The notes under the pieces were generated by a model that was given only the letters and a program-made list of their open reading frames with translations, ran no database searches and was not told where the DNA came from. Both the position numbers and the translations under genes were made by a program. Below are positions 12,140-24,298 of a DNA stretch of 64,000 nt, in pieces. Within the stretch, counting starts at the first letter, position 1; each line of letters starts with the position of its first letter. This stretch comes from Hydractinia symbiolongicarpus (taxonomy: Eukaryota; Cnidaria; Hydrozoa; Anthoathecata; Hydractiniidae), in the NCBI RefSeq assembly GCF_029227915.1, contig NC_079882.1:6634001-6698000 (forward strand), written 5' to 3'.

Positions 12140-15100
12140 TTAATGAACCCGAGCAAACTCTTTACGTAACCATTCAGTATCGCGATAATAACGTGGATCA
12201 GCTAATTTTACCATGGCTCTTTTGTAGGTAAAGTAGTATATGGTGGACACTAAACGGAAGTCAAAGATAAATCGAAAAAAACGACGTTATACTATATATT
12301 ATACAACTTAATTTCTTTCAGCTGTAAAATAGCTGTAACCACTTAGAGATTGCATTATACACCTGAAGAGGATTAATTAATGCTGGGTTAAATCTTGAAG
12401 AATTATCCTTCGCGGGACTTGCTAACTGGCCAGGTTAAAAATCTATAAATTTGGAGCAACGAGGCTTAAAACTGGTAATCTAAACTACGTTTACACTTGA
12501 GCATATTTATCAAGATTCATGAGTCAATTTACCAAAAATAGAAATTTATACGTATTGCGTTTACAGTAAAGTTTGCAAATTTATACGCATTTAGCATTAA
12601 AACGATAAATAATAAAAACAGTAAAGGTCCAAAAAAATTTTCTCCGGATTTGTGTAAATCCATAATAAATGCTTGAATCAGTATAAATTTTCTAATGTAC
12701 ACGGACAAAAACGCATACCTTATTGAAAAAAAAGTCGGCAAAATTATTAGTCACTTACAAAATTTAGTCACTTTTTGCCGACTAAATTTTTGCATTTAGT
12801 TAAATTTTGCTGACCAATTTCCAGACAAAAATGAACAAAAAAACAACAACAAAAATGGTTATGTTTTGTTATACCTGATCCCTTTACTGGAAATTTTGAT
12901 ATAATATGAAAAAAAAAGAGTAATTGCATAAACTGATAAAAATTAGCAACAAGGAATAAAAAACGGCAAAAAAGGTGGTCGGCAAAAATTTTCGTCCGCA
13001 AAAAAATCACCAAAAAGTGGTGTTTGGCAAAGAAAAAAGAAAGAAAAGAAAGCGGCAAAAAAAGTTAGGTCAGCAAAAAAAGTCGGAAAAAATTAAGTCG
13101 GCAAAAATTGTAGTCGGTCATATAAAAGTCGGTAAAAATTTTAGTCAGCAAAAAATTTTAGTCACCTAGCTAAAATATAGTCAGTTTTTGCCGATTTTTT
13201 TCTGAAAAAGTTCAGTTATGAAGGAGAAAATTTAAGAAAGTTTTACGTTTTTGCACACGAGTGGAAACAGATAAAAACAGAAAAATCATTTCCGCTTCTA
13301 ATCAATAACGTTGCAGTACAAAAAGTAATACAATTTGTCAGGAAAAATAACTAATATTTTCAACAAATTTTCTGTGACGAAAATTTTTTCTGGTAAAATT
13401 TTTTGCAATAAATGTTATTCCTCAACTAACATATTGCCAGAAAATACCTCCTGAAAAATGTGCCTGTCACATAAAAAGGGAACAATTTTTTCTATTTTTG
13501 CTTTGCCTGATAAAAACCTCTGGCAATTCATTAGGCATGCAATTTTAGATAAATTAATTGGAGAAAGAATAAAAAAACGAAGAATTACAATCCTGTATGC
13601 TTCTTGAAAAAGTATCATTGGGGACAAAATGATTTTTTGCCCAATACCTGGTTTTTAGTTAAAAGTTAAAAATTTACATATTATAAGAAAAAAACTCACC
13701 AACTCTTTGTATTGCATACAATGCTTGAAAGCTATCAATCCATATATATTCAATTCCATCTCCCCATTTCCGATGCTACAAAATATTAAAACAACAGTAA
13801 AAGACATGTTAGCAGTTGAGTTCAAACTGTATTGTAGCGTGTTCATCTGTGCCCCTCCCCTGTGGAAATACTAGCAGTAAAAATGTGTTTGAAGTAACAT
13901 CAATTGATTTATAACAAGGTCTGGGTTTTGCAACTGCAGCTATGGTCTGGGAGCACCGTAGGCCAATTGCCATTGATCCCTTATTAATGGTTATTTTTGT
14001 TGTAACAACGGTTATAAAAATAGTATGTGACCTCACGGTCCGTTGCACAACATTTTTTCCAAAACACAAGTGTTGGTAGAAAGGATAATGTTGTGTCTAC
14101 TGGCTACAACCTGGTTACTCTTTGACATATCACATCTGTTAATTATACATAATTATGCCTTACCATTGTCCATACATGAAGCGCAACTGATAAAGTTAAA
14201 TACAGCACAATACACATGATGGTTGGTTTAAACTTTCGCACCAACAAAAATATCAATCCTGCTTGAAACACAAATGTGTTGAAGAACACCAAGAAAAGAA
14301 CGATGAGAGCCAAAAGCAAACACACATCTTGAATTCTAAAGTAAAAATGTAGATACACAACAGTCTGATCTCCACATTGGTGAATTATAAAAAAGACCTT
14401 CCAGTGAAGAATTAAACATTATACATGTTAAGCCATGGCTTTGTTTAGATGCATCAAGTTCATGATTTACCTGAACAGTATAATTTTTAGGTTTTTTTAA
14501 TTATCACAAATTTTATTATCATGAGACTAGGGTTGCAATTGTTGAAGTCTTGCCTAGTCACTTAACAATTCTTATACCTATCAATTTATGCCAAGCCAAC
14601 CAAGCTCACCGATATATGTTCTGTGTTTTTGGCAAGTGTAAAGGAAACACAAGATATACATATATATACATCTTTTTTTTTTTAGTTTAGTTGCTCACTA
14701 AGTCATCTTTGTTCCAGCAAAGTTTCATAATCTGCTTTGCAGGACTAGAAAGTATTCGGAAAATTTTTGTATCAGCAAATTAGGGTAGGAATAGACTATT
14801 TTGGCTATAAAGGGTCACATTGGGAATATCCAGAGGGAAATATAGCCGTTTTTAGATGCAACTGGGGCTTTCAAACAAAGGAGCCATAACACAGTGCATG
14901 CGTTCTTAAATCAAACTAAACACAATATCTCCTGACATTACAAAAAATAAAAAATTTATTCATGAAGGTATCAATAAGCCCCAAGCGCCACATATAAGGG
15001 TCTGAAAGCTACTTCACACATAAAAAATACAATAAAGTAAACACAGTTTAGGAGCCGTTGACAAGAAATTTTTATCAAACAATCCAAACTTTATCTTTTG

Positions 15101-17421
15101 GAAAGGGGTTCAGGCTAATCCGTTATGTATCTGTTATACATTTTTTGGGAAAATTGTATCAATTACTGGTTCTTGGACACTCTACTTCAACAAATTTTAA
15201 CGAAGTTGTCTGTTGTACTATTTGTAGCAAATTAGCAATTATGATTTCTTTCAAAGTTTTGTGCAGGAACATTGGAATACAAAGCTTGATTAATTAATGA
15301 ACACTCCTACTACTAGAAAAAGCATGTTAGACCCATGCAGCTCTTGTTGATAGACAAAGAAATGTTTTGCTTTTGCACTCTAGTAGGTTCCCATAGATTC
15401 AACATTGGTGCTGTGCCATAATGAAAAAGTATGTTTTTTTAAATTTTTAAAAAGAAGGCAGATTTTCTCTAGAAACATTTATTAAAAATTAAAAAGTGCA
15501 ATTGGGCTGAACTGCACTTTTCACAATTTATATGTGGCTATCGGCACCCTTGTGTATATATATTTAGGTCATTGAAAGTAGGTTTGATAGAATGTTTTCA
15601 GCTAAAAAATTGTTGTGACTATGGAACATAAGAGCAATAGGCTTCAATGTTAATAGCCTAATTAGGTAAATGGCAGAAATAAAATATTGATATTCCCATT
15701 AGCCATCTATCTAGTTTTTATAACATGTTCTGCTTTAAGAAAAAAACAAAAAAAGAAAAAGAAACAACTGTGCAGCAAGTAAGATATATTTTCATTGTTC
15801 AAACTGATACTGGCTAATTAGCTATATATGTAAATACTGACTTTGCTAACACGGCATGTCTCCAGCATAATAATATTAAATAAGATGGCTCTTACTTAGC
15901 CATATACTGTATAATTGGCCGATTAAATTTATGATGTCCTTGAAATGACAACACAATACCTTGAGGTTATGGAACATTGAAAAGATGTAAGTCTGGCACA
16001 AAGAACACAAGGGAGTCATAAACTATATCAAAGAAAAATATAGAAATTTGGGCTAAAAAATCTGTACCAGATAACTAGCTGTATATAAATTGCCATGCAA
16101 AGGTTTTTTGTTTTATTTTTTAAAATTTAAAGACAAGGGTGCTGACTCGCCAGAAACGCCACAAAAACCACGAGGCTGTCGGACGATTTCCAGCGCTTTG
16201 AAAAAAATTAAAATTTTGCACTGAGGAACCCAAATCAACATTTTTTTAAACATTTATTACCATGTATAATTTATTCTTTTAATGTCGAGCAGTGGAAGAG
16301 GGTGCCAATAAGCCGCAAACGCCCACATATATAAGGGCGAGCTTGTGGACTTTTCGAATTAAATTGACGGTTGTCCACCGAAAGCGCCTGCACTTTCCCG
16401 AACACGCCCGGAACATTCCCGAAATGCAACACCTTGTAACATAAACATGGCAGACGACAGTTGAAAGAACGCGCTGGAAGAGAAAGGAGGAAATAAAGTT
16501 TATATATAAGTTATTTATCAAGTAAATCTTATCAAAAACCATAAAAAACAGTTCTTTTAAGAACTTAGCTACCATATAGTTAGTTCATTTTAATTTTTAT
16601 ACTTTTTTAAATAATTCTTCGAGAGTAATTTATGGTGAATCTTTTTTTTTCGTGCATTGTTCGGGATTATGCGGGTTTTTTTGGGCAAATACCTGAATTT
16701 TTTTTAAAACGCCGAACTCGCCCGCACTTTTTACGGCGCATGCGGCTTATCGGCACCCTCATAGCAGTGGTAGTGGAAGAGTTCGGAAAAGAACTGTTTT
16801 TTATATCATTCGATAAATAGTTGTAATAAAATACCACAAATAATAAACTGAGAGTACAACGACAAAACCTTCCATAATCTCGACAAATATTAAACGAGAA
16901 AAATGAGTTTGCGTGCGTTGTATTTCAGGTGCAATTTGGACGGTTTTGGATGGGTCTACGCTTTTCTGGGCAGAAAACCTTGAAAAAAACTTGAAAAAAC
17001 ACCTGCTGCCGCCCTCACATATACACCGCTTTCGACGAGTCGGCACCGTCTTATTTAAAGATGTGAACACAGACAGTGTCCCTCTGATGATTGTCTATAT
17101 TTTTTTTTTAAATTAAGAAATAATTTTGGAGTAAGACAGAGGAGGTTTAAGGGAGAAATAAGTTGTGGCAAAAAAGACAGTAAGAGGATATTTTATCGAT
17201 GGTCTATACCCAAAAATTGATCAGAAAATCTTTAACATGTAAACTTTCCGCCGAGTTGTCAATTGTTAAAAAAACAAATAAAAATTAATTTCATACACGA
17301 ATATAACAAGTATTACAACATCATTGTTTCGAAATAACTCTCCAAAAGCGTTGACAAATATATCGATGAACAATAAAAATAGTTGCAGATAAACGACTGG
17401 ACGGTATCTTGAAACATGCAT
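12140..17421 (-). CDS. TMEM138: TMEM138 orthologue, complete, 4 coding exons
   Basis: Minus-strand exons are 17421-17297 (ATG), 14335-14164, 13775-13700 and 12249-12140 (TAA). They total 483 nt and 160 residues, against about 162 in vertebrates. Phases agree at all three junctions and the introns are GT-AG. Four hydrophobic segments are visible. Diagnostic matches include FFNTFVFQAGL followed by a KFK motif and LHVW in exon 2, then YIWIDSFQALYAIQR in exon 3 and YKRA..LADPRYY..TEWLRKEF in exon 4. The protein is a tetraspan component of the ciliary base/transition zone and is a Joubert syndrome gene in humans. Intron 1 (14336-17296) carries several MITEs. The start ATG at 17421 is chosen because a second, out-of-frame ATG at 17417 gives no match. 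Confidence 0.95.
12755..13200. repeat. Degenerate GTCGGCAAAAATT repeat array
   Basis: GTCGGCAAAAATT and variants (AGTCAGCAAAAAATT, AGTCGGTAAAAATT) recur many times on the plus strand, with inverted copies (TTTTTGCCGACTAAA) at the left and right edges. It lies in TMEM138 intron 3 (12250-13699). The spacing is irregular at about 14-25 bp, so this is not a simple satellite. Short ORFs here are by-products of the repeat. Confidence 0.7.
14965..15551. mobile_element. MITE of the AGGGTGCCRATA family, copy 1
   Basis: The left end reads AAGGTATCAATAAGCC followed by CCAAGCGCCACATATAAGGG. The right end, reverse-complemented, reads AAGGGTGCCGATAGCCACAT. It has no coding capacity and sits in TMEM138 intron 1. 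It shares its terminal sequence with the elements at 16.1-17.05 kb. Confidence 0.65.
16136..17049. mobile_element. MITE of the AGGGTGCCRATA family, outer copy of a nested pair
   Basis: The left end AGGGTGCTGACTCGCC is matched by the reverse complement of the right end, ACGGTGCCGACTCGTC. It encloses another copy at 16299-16759. Inverted similarity also exists between about 16505-16565 and 16781-16830 (AAAAAACAGTTCTTTT), so the internal structure is complex. Confidence 0.55.
16299..16759. mobile_element. MITE of the AGGGTGCCRATA family, inner copy
   Basis: The left end AGGGTGCCAATAAGCCGC is matched by the right end, reverse-complemented, AGGGTGCCGATAAGCCGC. Both ends continue with GCGAG-containing subterminal sequence. 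Non-coding. AGTGGAAGAG occurs immediately left (16291-16300) and again at 16772-16781, which may reflect a duplicated flank. Confidence 0.65.
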
Positions 17422-17639
17422 CCCTCTTCACTACTCCGGTGCCATTTTAATGCAAAACAACTGATTGTCCTGTTTGTTAAACAGAATCGTCCTGAACAAA
17501 AGAGATATTTTACAGTAACATTCTTACGAGTTTCACTAAAAAAAGCTTTTTAAAGTAATATGAAGTATTCTCAGGTGTTAACCCTAATTCTTAAAACGTG
17601 TGTAAAACAGTGCACATAGAAAGAAAAAACATTCAAAAT

Positions 17640-17690
17640 TTCATTTTTGGCGCGGGCGCCAGACAGGTCTGGCGGGAAATGCAGTTTGTT
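17640..17690. promoter_or_regulatory. Likely divergent promoter with E2F-like motifs upstream of TMEM138
   Basis: A GC-rich island about 220 bp upstream of the TMEM138 ATG contains TTTGGCGC (17646-17653) and GGCGGGAAA (17671-17679), both good matches to the E2F consensus. An inverted repeat CCAGAC-AG-GTCTGG lies between them. An open segment starts on the opposite strand about 100 bp to the right. The promoter role is inferred from motif and position only. Confidence 0.45.
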
Positions 17691-17811
17691 TTGACCGCCG
17701 GACATACATTTAAAAATTAAGGCAACGTGATTGGCCAGAAAGTTTCGTCTGTTATTACAGTGGACACACTGTTTGTAAAAAAATTCATATACAGATAAAT
17801 CTTTTTTTAAG

Positions 17812-18009
17812 GGAGAGCTAACCACACTAATTCCAAATGTCAAGCGCATCCCATTGGTGTTGGAAAACAATGATGTTTTGGTTGTTTCGATTGCAAAATG
17901 CCAGTCAAAACACCCGCCAAATTTTAATCATCTGGGTGTTGCGTTGGCTGAAATCACAAAAATCAAAAACTTGGGTGCACTGGTTGGACGTCTTTTTCTT
18001 GAATTATGA
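17812..18009 (+). CDS. Unrecognised open segment, possible exon of a divergent gene
   Basis: After an acceptor-like T-run and AAG at 17811, 65 codons stay open to a TGA at 18007-18009; the frame is open from 17779. The translation is strongly protein-like, with GELTTLIPNVKRIPLVLENN near the start and LGALVGRLFLEL at the end. No ATG-containing first exon was found, and the family is not recognised. It could be an exon of a gene driven by the 17.6 kb island, or a processed/pseudogene fragment. The opposite-strand ORF here is compositionally poor and is ignored. Confidence 0.3.
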   Translation, partial: GELTTLIPNVKRIPLVLENNDVLVVSIAKCQSKHPPNFNHLGVALAEITKIKNLGALVGRLFLEL

Positions 18010-18406
18010 CTATATCTTATTATTTTATCTGTTATTGATGTAGAAAATTTGTTGACTTGTTATCCATTAGCTAGCAGGCTATTTGTCTGTCATCACTCGG
18101 GAGTAGCACAATTATAACTTCACAAAAATCCGCTGTATGTGATAAATTATATAGCTATTAATACAATTTAACAGCGAAGCAAACTTCTATGGGCCATATC
18201 TTCCCACCCCTAATTTATTGAACTGCATTTTCCTTGCGGCGACGGTGTAGCTAGCTACAAATTCGCCTTATTTTAATAGGGGTTAGGCCAGGGAATTTAT
18301 TTCATAAACCTATTTTTTTTATCTAGGCACAAGTCACAAGAGGCTTAAAAAATATTTTTTCATAAAAAAAGACAAAAAATTAAACTACTTAAATTGCTAC
18401 AATGTG

Positions 18407-20195
18407 CTAGTTCTGTTCTGCCGGATTGCGAAAATGGCTTGTTTATAAACAGGCAGCCGGATTATGTACGCATGGCCCGGTTATGTTTTTTCCCCTGGTT
18501 ATGTCGTGGTAACCGGCTTATGAACGCCACTATAAATAGCTGGCCAGGCAGGCTGTGATTGGCATTTTTTTCGAATTTTTGTGAACAAAACATTCTTTAC
18601 AAGATAGAACACCCTTAAAAACTAGGCATGGCGAAAGAAAAAATCTCGACGTAGTTTTTAGTAGAAACTACATACATTTAAACATACATTTCAATATACT
18701 TTGAAGTAACTAAATTTTATTGAACCTTAATTAAACGCCCCCCACCAAGACGGATTTTTGATTAAACGCCCCCCTCTCTTCAGACAGGAGATTTTGAATA
18801 AACGACCCCTTCCTCTATCATAATACTCTTCTCTCTTCACAATATACAAAAAAATCCGTACAATACAGACGTAAAGACTACAAAACGGCCTCTATACAGG
18901 GCTCTTGCCTTAAAACACTCTTGAAAATCGCTTTCCGTTATGGAAAGGCTTAATAAAATGAAGGTTGGTCAAATCATTATACCCGGTGGATGTGCTAAGT
19001 ATATATTTAAAGCTAAAGTCACAGAACTCTATGATCATTGGTTAAGTGATGGAGTGTATTAATATACTGAGGTCGGAAATATAAAGGCACCATCGATAAA
19101 AAGGCTTGTTGAGTGGATTCTCGAAGCGTGGTCTAGCCTTTAAAAGGAGAGTATTATTAATTATTTTAAGTGTTGTGGCTTAAACTTGGAATGGATGGAA
19201 GAATCCATTACCCCCAGCTTTTATTTGATCATTTACAGTAAGTATGATTTAGCCCATTAGTTGCTAAGGAAGAATAACATGGCTTTTGATTAGACTTACA
19301 GATATTCCTAAAAGCGCAATCTTTTAAAAACCCTTTTTTTATGAATTGGAAGTCTTCGTGATTGTTGGATTGCTTGGTATTATCTCCGGTACTTTTTGCA
19401 AACATATATAAAACATGTAAAAATTAGGGTGGAAACAGCAGTATAGGACTAGTTAACAGTGTAAAATTTTGTTTTCGGCTTTAACATTAGGAATTTTTAC
19501 AAGAGTAATCGTTAAGGCTCGTAAAATTCTCATTCGAACGAAGCAGATGCGGCAAAGGAAAGAAATTTGATCGATCTTGATGGCAGAAGTAGTAATGAAG
19601 AAGACATTCAAATTGTATTAATGTACAAACAACAAAGTGTACATTTTATCAATTTTTGTTTTTGTAATAAATGCCCCCCCCCCCCCCCCCCTAAAACGCC
19701 AAGTTTTGAATAAACGCCCCTGGTGTTTATTTGATTGTTTACGGAATTTATTCTGCGGGAATTAAGTTGGGTGAAAAGTTATTAAACTTGTGAATCCCAA
19801 AATTTAGTAGTTGCCTCGAAATTTCGTTTCATTTAAGAACAACAACAACTTTGCCACCATGGCTATTTGCTCATCAGAAGTGTAGTGTATATAATAGCGG
19901 TTGGCCCTGATTATGTTTGTTCTATTAGAGAAATAATGTAAAAAACATAAGTCGGCCTGCCCCGCTATGTTCATTCTATAAGTCTCAAATAATATTAGAC
20001 TGTTGTATCAAACCAGCCTGCCCTGATTATGTATCTTTTATAGTGCTAAATAATATTTTTAAACTGTCGTACATAATAAACCGGCCTGTCCTGATTATGT
20101 TGCCCTGATTATGTATTTTCTGCCCTATTCCTAACCAGGGCAAGCTGCTGTACATAATCAGGGCAGCTTTTATTATCCGGGCAGAACAGTTCAAG
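18407..20195. mobile_element. Non-autonomous DNA transposon candidate with CCTGATTATGT subterminal repeats
   Basis: The left end CTAGTTCTGTTCTGCCGGA is matched by the right end, reverse-complemented, CTTGAACTGTTCTGCCCGGA. Both flanks carry clustered copies of a CCNGRTTATGT motif: left at about 18460-18520, right at about 19913-20165 including an inverted copy. There is no transposase ORF. The interior includes AATAAACGCCCC repeats near both edges and the C-run at 19674. No clear target duplication was seen. Confidence 0.5.
19674..19691. repeat. Poly-C run of 18
   Basis: Uninterrupted C18 in AT-rich DNA, flanked by repeats of AAACGCCCC. It is a mutation- and sequencing-error-prone tract. Confidence 0.95.
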
Positions 20196-23100
20196 CCCTC
20201 ACAATTTTTCTTTGTCACACTCGATAAAGGACTCCCATGTTATTTTCCATATTTTTCACTCAGTAAAATACTAAAAACAAAACAACAAAACCATCACTTA
20301 AAAAAGTCCTATATGACAGCAAAATAGCTACTAGCAATAACTAACTTTTACAATAACTTTTAAGTGATATATCATTTTATTACTAAGGACGAATACAGTG
20401 ATTTTTGGGGGAAACCTGACTGCCGAAACAAAACAGCAGGGAGTCTGGGGGCAATTGTGATGCCCCTGTGGGTCCAGAACTAGTCCTTCAAAGAAGAGCT
20501 AGAGGATGAAGAGATTCAAGTCGCATCAGTTTGAGAACATGTAACTGTCAGTATTTGTAACTAAAAATTATGCAATAGTATTATAACAGGAGCAATAAAC
20601 ATCATTTTAAGAAAAATTTTATCTTGAAAATTTAAGTGAAATTCATTTTTTGGGATTCTCAGTTTGAATTCCCACTGGATACGTTGCTGGTCGTGGTCAT
20701 AATGTCAACACCCAGTACAATTTCCTTTGACCTAAACAAGCCATTAACAAGTAAATAAGATCAATATCTTTAATAAGAGCTCCTACATAAAGGGAAAAAC
20801 ATCGAAGTGATTTTGATGTCACCAAGATGACCAATTTTTTTAGTAGTGGACTTGTAGAGAAGTTTCTTGTATATATCAACAACATCAGTGAAATTTCTGG
20901 TTTTGTTGCTCCATACGAAATTCACAGTTAGGCTCAACCAACAAAACCAGGGACCTCATGATCCAGGTATTTGTGGTTCTCTTGATCAAGGAATCCTGTA
21001 CTATAGTATAGCAGTTTTAACCAAGTTAGTACTTTGGATTCACAGGGATGCCTAAACAAAAAATGACGCATTCAATTTCACATCATTCCTGATGAAGCCA
21101 TACATTAAACATTAAAACCATTTTATTACTTTTACAAAATTTGTAACTTGTTTATGTGCACATTTGATTTCCAGCGAAACTTAAAATTTGTTTCACTAGT
21201 GACCTCACAACTCAACAGGTTGCCTAAATCTTTTAGTCTTCACAGCAATTGTAAAAAAAAAAATTAGGCATGATTTGTAAATATAGAAACAAGTTTCAAG
21301 CAAAAATAGTAAGAATGTTGCATCTGATTAAAAAAAAACAAATTTTTCACTGGACCATTTTTTTGACAGACATTTCAGAAATAAGCCTGGGGGGTGGGAA
21401 ACAAAATAAGAAAAACCTAAATTATTTAAAAAGGACAAATCTACTTTCAACAGATCAGAGATTATCAAACATGATAATTATTGATATCATAAAAATAGAA
21501 TAAATAGAAAAAAGGTAAACATAAATAGAAATTAAGAGAAAAGCAGATTAACATATACATAGCATAAGAAACACAAGACTGGAAATGCTTAAAAACTTAA
21601 ACATATTAGGCTTAAATGGATGATTTTTCAAGAAATATTAAGCCTGTCTTACAATAGAAAAGAATGTGTAATAATATGTCATGGGCATTTTGAGGTTAAC
21701 TTATTTGGATGTAAAAGGTAAACTTTAAGTTTGTACTTTTCTAGCCACCCGCCTACAGTGTTAACCTATTCAAGTTACAGTCTGAGTGACCCAGTTTAAA
21801 GGCTGGAGGTGGGATGCCTTACCCCTGCAACTTTTGAGCTTCTAACCTTATAAGTTTCTTGGCATGTAACACCCATTATTAACTAACTAACAAAGATGGC
21901 AGCTTCATTTTCACTCTTGCTCACATGGCTAATTGACGATATTAGCAAAAATTCAAAAATATAATTGCTGCAATGCACCAAGAAAGCTCTAAATAGTGTC
22001 AAATTACATCTGCTGACAATGTATAGTCAGATTTTAAGATTTTTAACTGGCTTTTAAGCGTCTTGCAGCTATTATAGGGTGCACAGATGAACATATTTTA
22101 TGAAAATGCGATAAAGGAATAATATTTGTATGTGTACACTTCGAGGCATAAAATATGCACCTTTAGAGCTGTAATAACAATAAAAAAACGCATAGAAGGG
22201 CTGTTATTATCGTTGGCCAACTGCTGATGGTGCAAATTTATATATTTTTTATATTAGTCAACACCGTATAGATTAAAACTTAGCCTACAAGTTTAAGTAA
22301 ACTTTGGGAGGTAATTAGAAGTTATAGAAAAACCCTGGGATAAGGCTTAAAAAATCTGAGTATACAGCTTTTGAAATTGTGTCCACATCAACTTTATAAA
22401 AAAACAGTTTATAAGCACTTATTGTTAAATAAAATCTTGGAGGAAAACATTAATTAACATTTTACTTGCTTTCCTGTTTTGGTTTTAAATTTTGAAGGTA
22501 ACCTGAAAACTTTTATTTTAAAACTAAATATTACAATAAAATCAAAATACTACATTGCAAACAAGGCCTTAAATACTATATGTTGTTATAAAATGTGTGA
22601 ATGCATAAATTGCTGTAGCGAGTTTCCCAAAGTTATCCATTAAATTCAAAAACTACTTCCTCAAAATCTATTTAGTGGAGGAAAGGAAATACAACATTTT
22701 TCTGATTTAAGCATATTACAACATGGTAACAGTCTCAAAATTTTGTGTAAAGTTCACAGTCCTTTTTTGTAGTTGCTCGAATAAATAGAATGCAAAGAAT
22801 ATATTTGTTGCGAGTGAAAAATGCAGTTCACACTAGCGTAAGTTTAGATATGAAATTGTAAAATACTCTGAGGACATGTGATCTGTCTGGCCATTTAAAA
22901 AAAGGTTCTTTTTTGAACCCCTTAATTTGCATTATTTAAAAAAAGAACAATTAAGTGTACACTTTCCAACCCAATTATCCTCCCCCATTCTTTCCTAATG
23001 TCCCAACCAACCCAATCTTCTTATCTCCAATGCTATTAATACTTAGCCTCTTTCTTAGCTTGTATGAACTTTTCTAACTTTTAAACTGGTGTTACATATC

Positions 23101-24293
23101 CATCTAACAATTTTTTGAATCATTTCTTTCTAAAACTTGAAAAACAAATTATAATACATTGCCTCCCCATCGCATTAATTTTTCATTTATAACTCTGTGT
23201 TTTGTTCTAATATTATAAATGTGTTCATATGAAATTTAACGCCGTATTTTGTTCTTAAACCACAAAACATGATCGAATAGAGCTTAAAGGACGCTGTATT
23301 CTAAATATATCAAAACAGTCCTATGGAGCTTATTAATGTCTTATTTTAAACCCCTTGAAACTGTCGATTTAGTTTACTTTTAGCAGTTGATCTTGTGCAT
23401 GAAGTTTGTTATTTGAAAGAAAGCATATTGAATGGCTTTTGTTTAATTAAACAAAATAGTTTGTTGTGTTTGTATTGAATATGCACTGCTGATATCATCA
23501 AAATTCCTGAAACAGCCTATATTTTTTTGTTGTGTTCATTTTCCTTTTAATGTAGCAGAAAAAGATGTCTTATTTGTTGACTTTTACGGACATTACAGCA
23601 TGTTGTCAGTGCATTAAATAAGATGCCATTACATTGCAGTTATAACTTTGAGGCAGTTATATCTAGGAAAGGGTGGTGAGATCAGTTATTTTTCACTTAT
23701 TTCTTAAAGCTAGAGGAACCCACCCTTTTGGAAACAGACAGGTTGATGACTTCGATGATCGAAAAACATTACACCAATATCTCTGTAACCAAAAAAACAA
23801 AAGTACATAATCCTATACATTTTCTTGATCAATGTTTCAATCTTAAAACAATTCTATACTCTGACGTTTGTTTACTGACATCATCCCTGCTTTATCTGTT
23901 TGTGACATTTACAAAGTGGCAGTTTTATCTTGGCACTTTTTAAAAAGGTCCCTAAGTTTTTTATTTATTGCAAATTCCAACAACCTTTCATCTAATGAAG
24001 CAATTTAATTCAAATTATTTTGCAATGACTTGGCTGGAAAACAATACAAATTTTAGCCTGCAAAAGCTGGAAAGTAATTCCAGCAAAATTTGAAAATGAA
24101 GGTTTTTGATTTGTAGGTTCTGTATCAATTTCTTTACCCCTTAGCCCCAAATTAAAGAGGAGGGTTTTGGTTGTTATCAAACTATATGTACATGCTAAGT
24201 ATTTCACTTGACAATCTTGTTGTTTTATGATTTGTATATATATATATATATACCTGTTTTCAGAAGACTTTTAAGTTTTATTGTTCTTTTTAG
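20196..24293. other. Long intergenic stretch upstream of E2F7/8
   Basis: AT-rich, with no recognised coding region. ORFs here are short and without family features. The 5' UTR exon(s) and promoter of the E2F gene should lie here, because the first coding exon begins after a splice acceptor at 24292-24293, but I could not place them. Confidence 0.5.
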
Positions 24294-24298
24294 GTACC

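Noticed and set aside
12768-13169. ORFs on both strands in the 12.8-13.2 kb repeat
   Set aside because: They arise from the GTCGGCAAAAATT repeat and encode only low-complexity peptide.
17571-17870. Minus-strand ORF of 99 codons upstream of TMEM138
   Set aside because: Composition is not protein-like, and it overlaps the promoter island and the more convincing plus-strand segment.
20697-20885. Minus-strand ORF at 20.7-20.9 kb, considered as a retrotransposon protease remnant
   Set aside because: No catalytic DTG-type motif or supporting neighbours; the resemblance was too vague to call.
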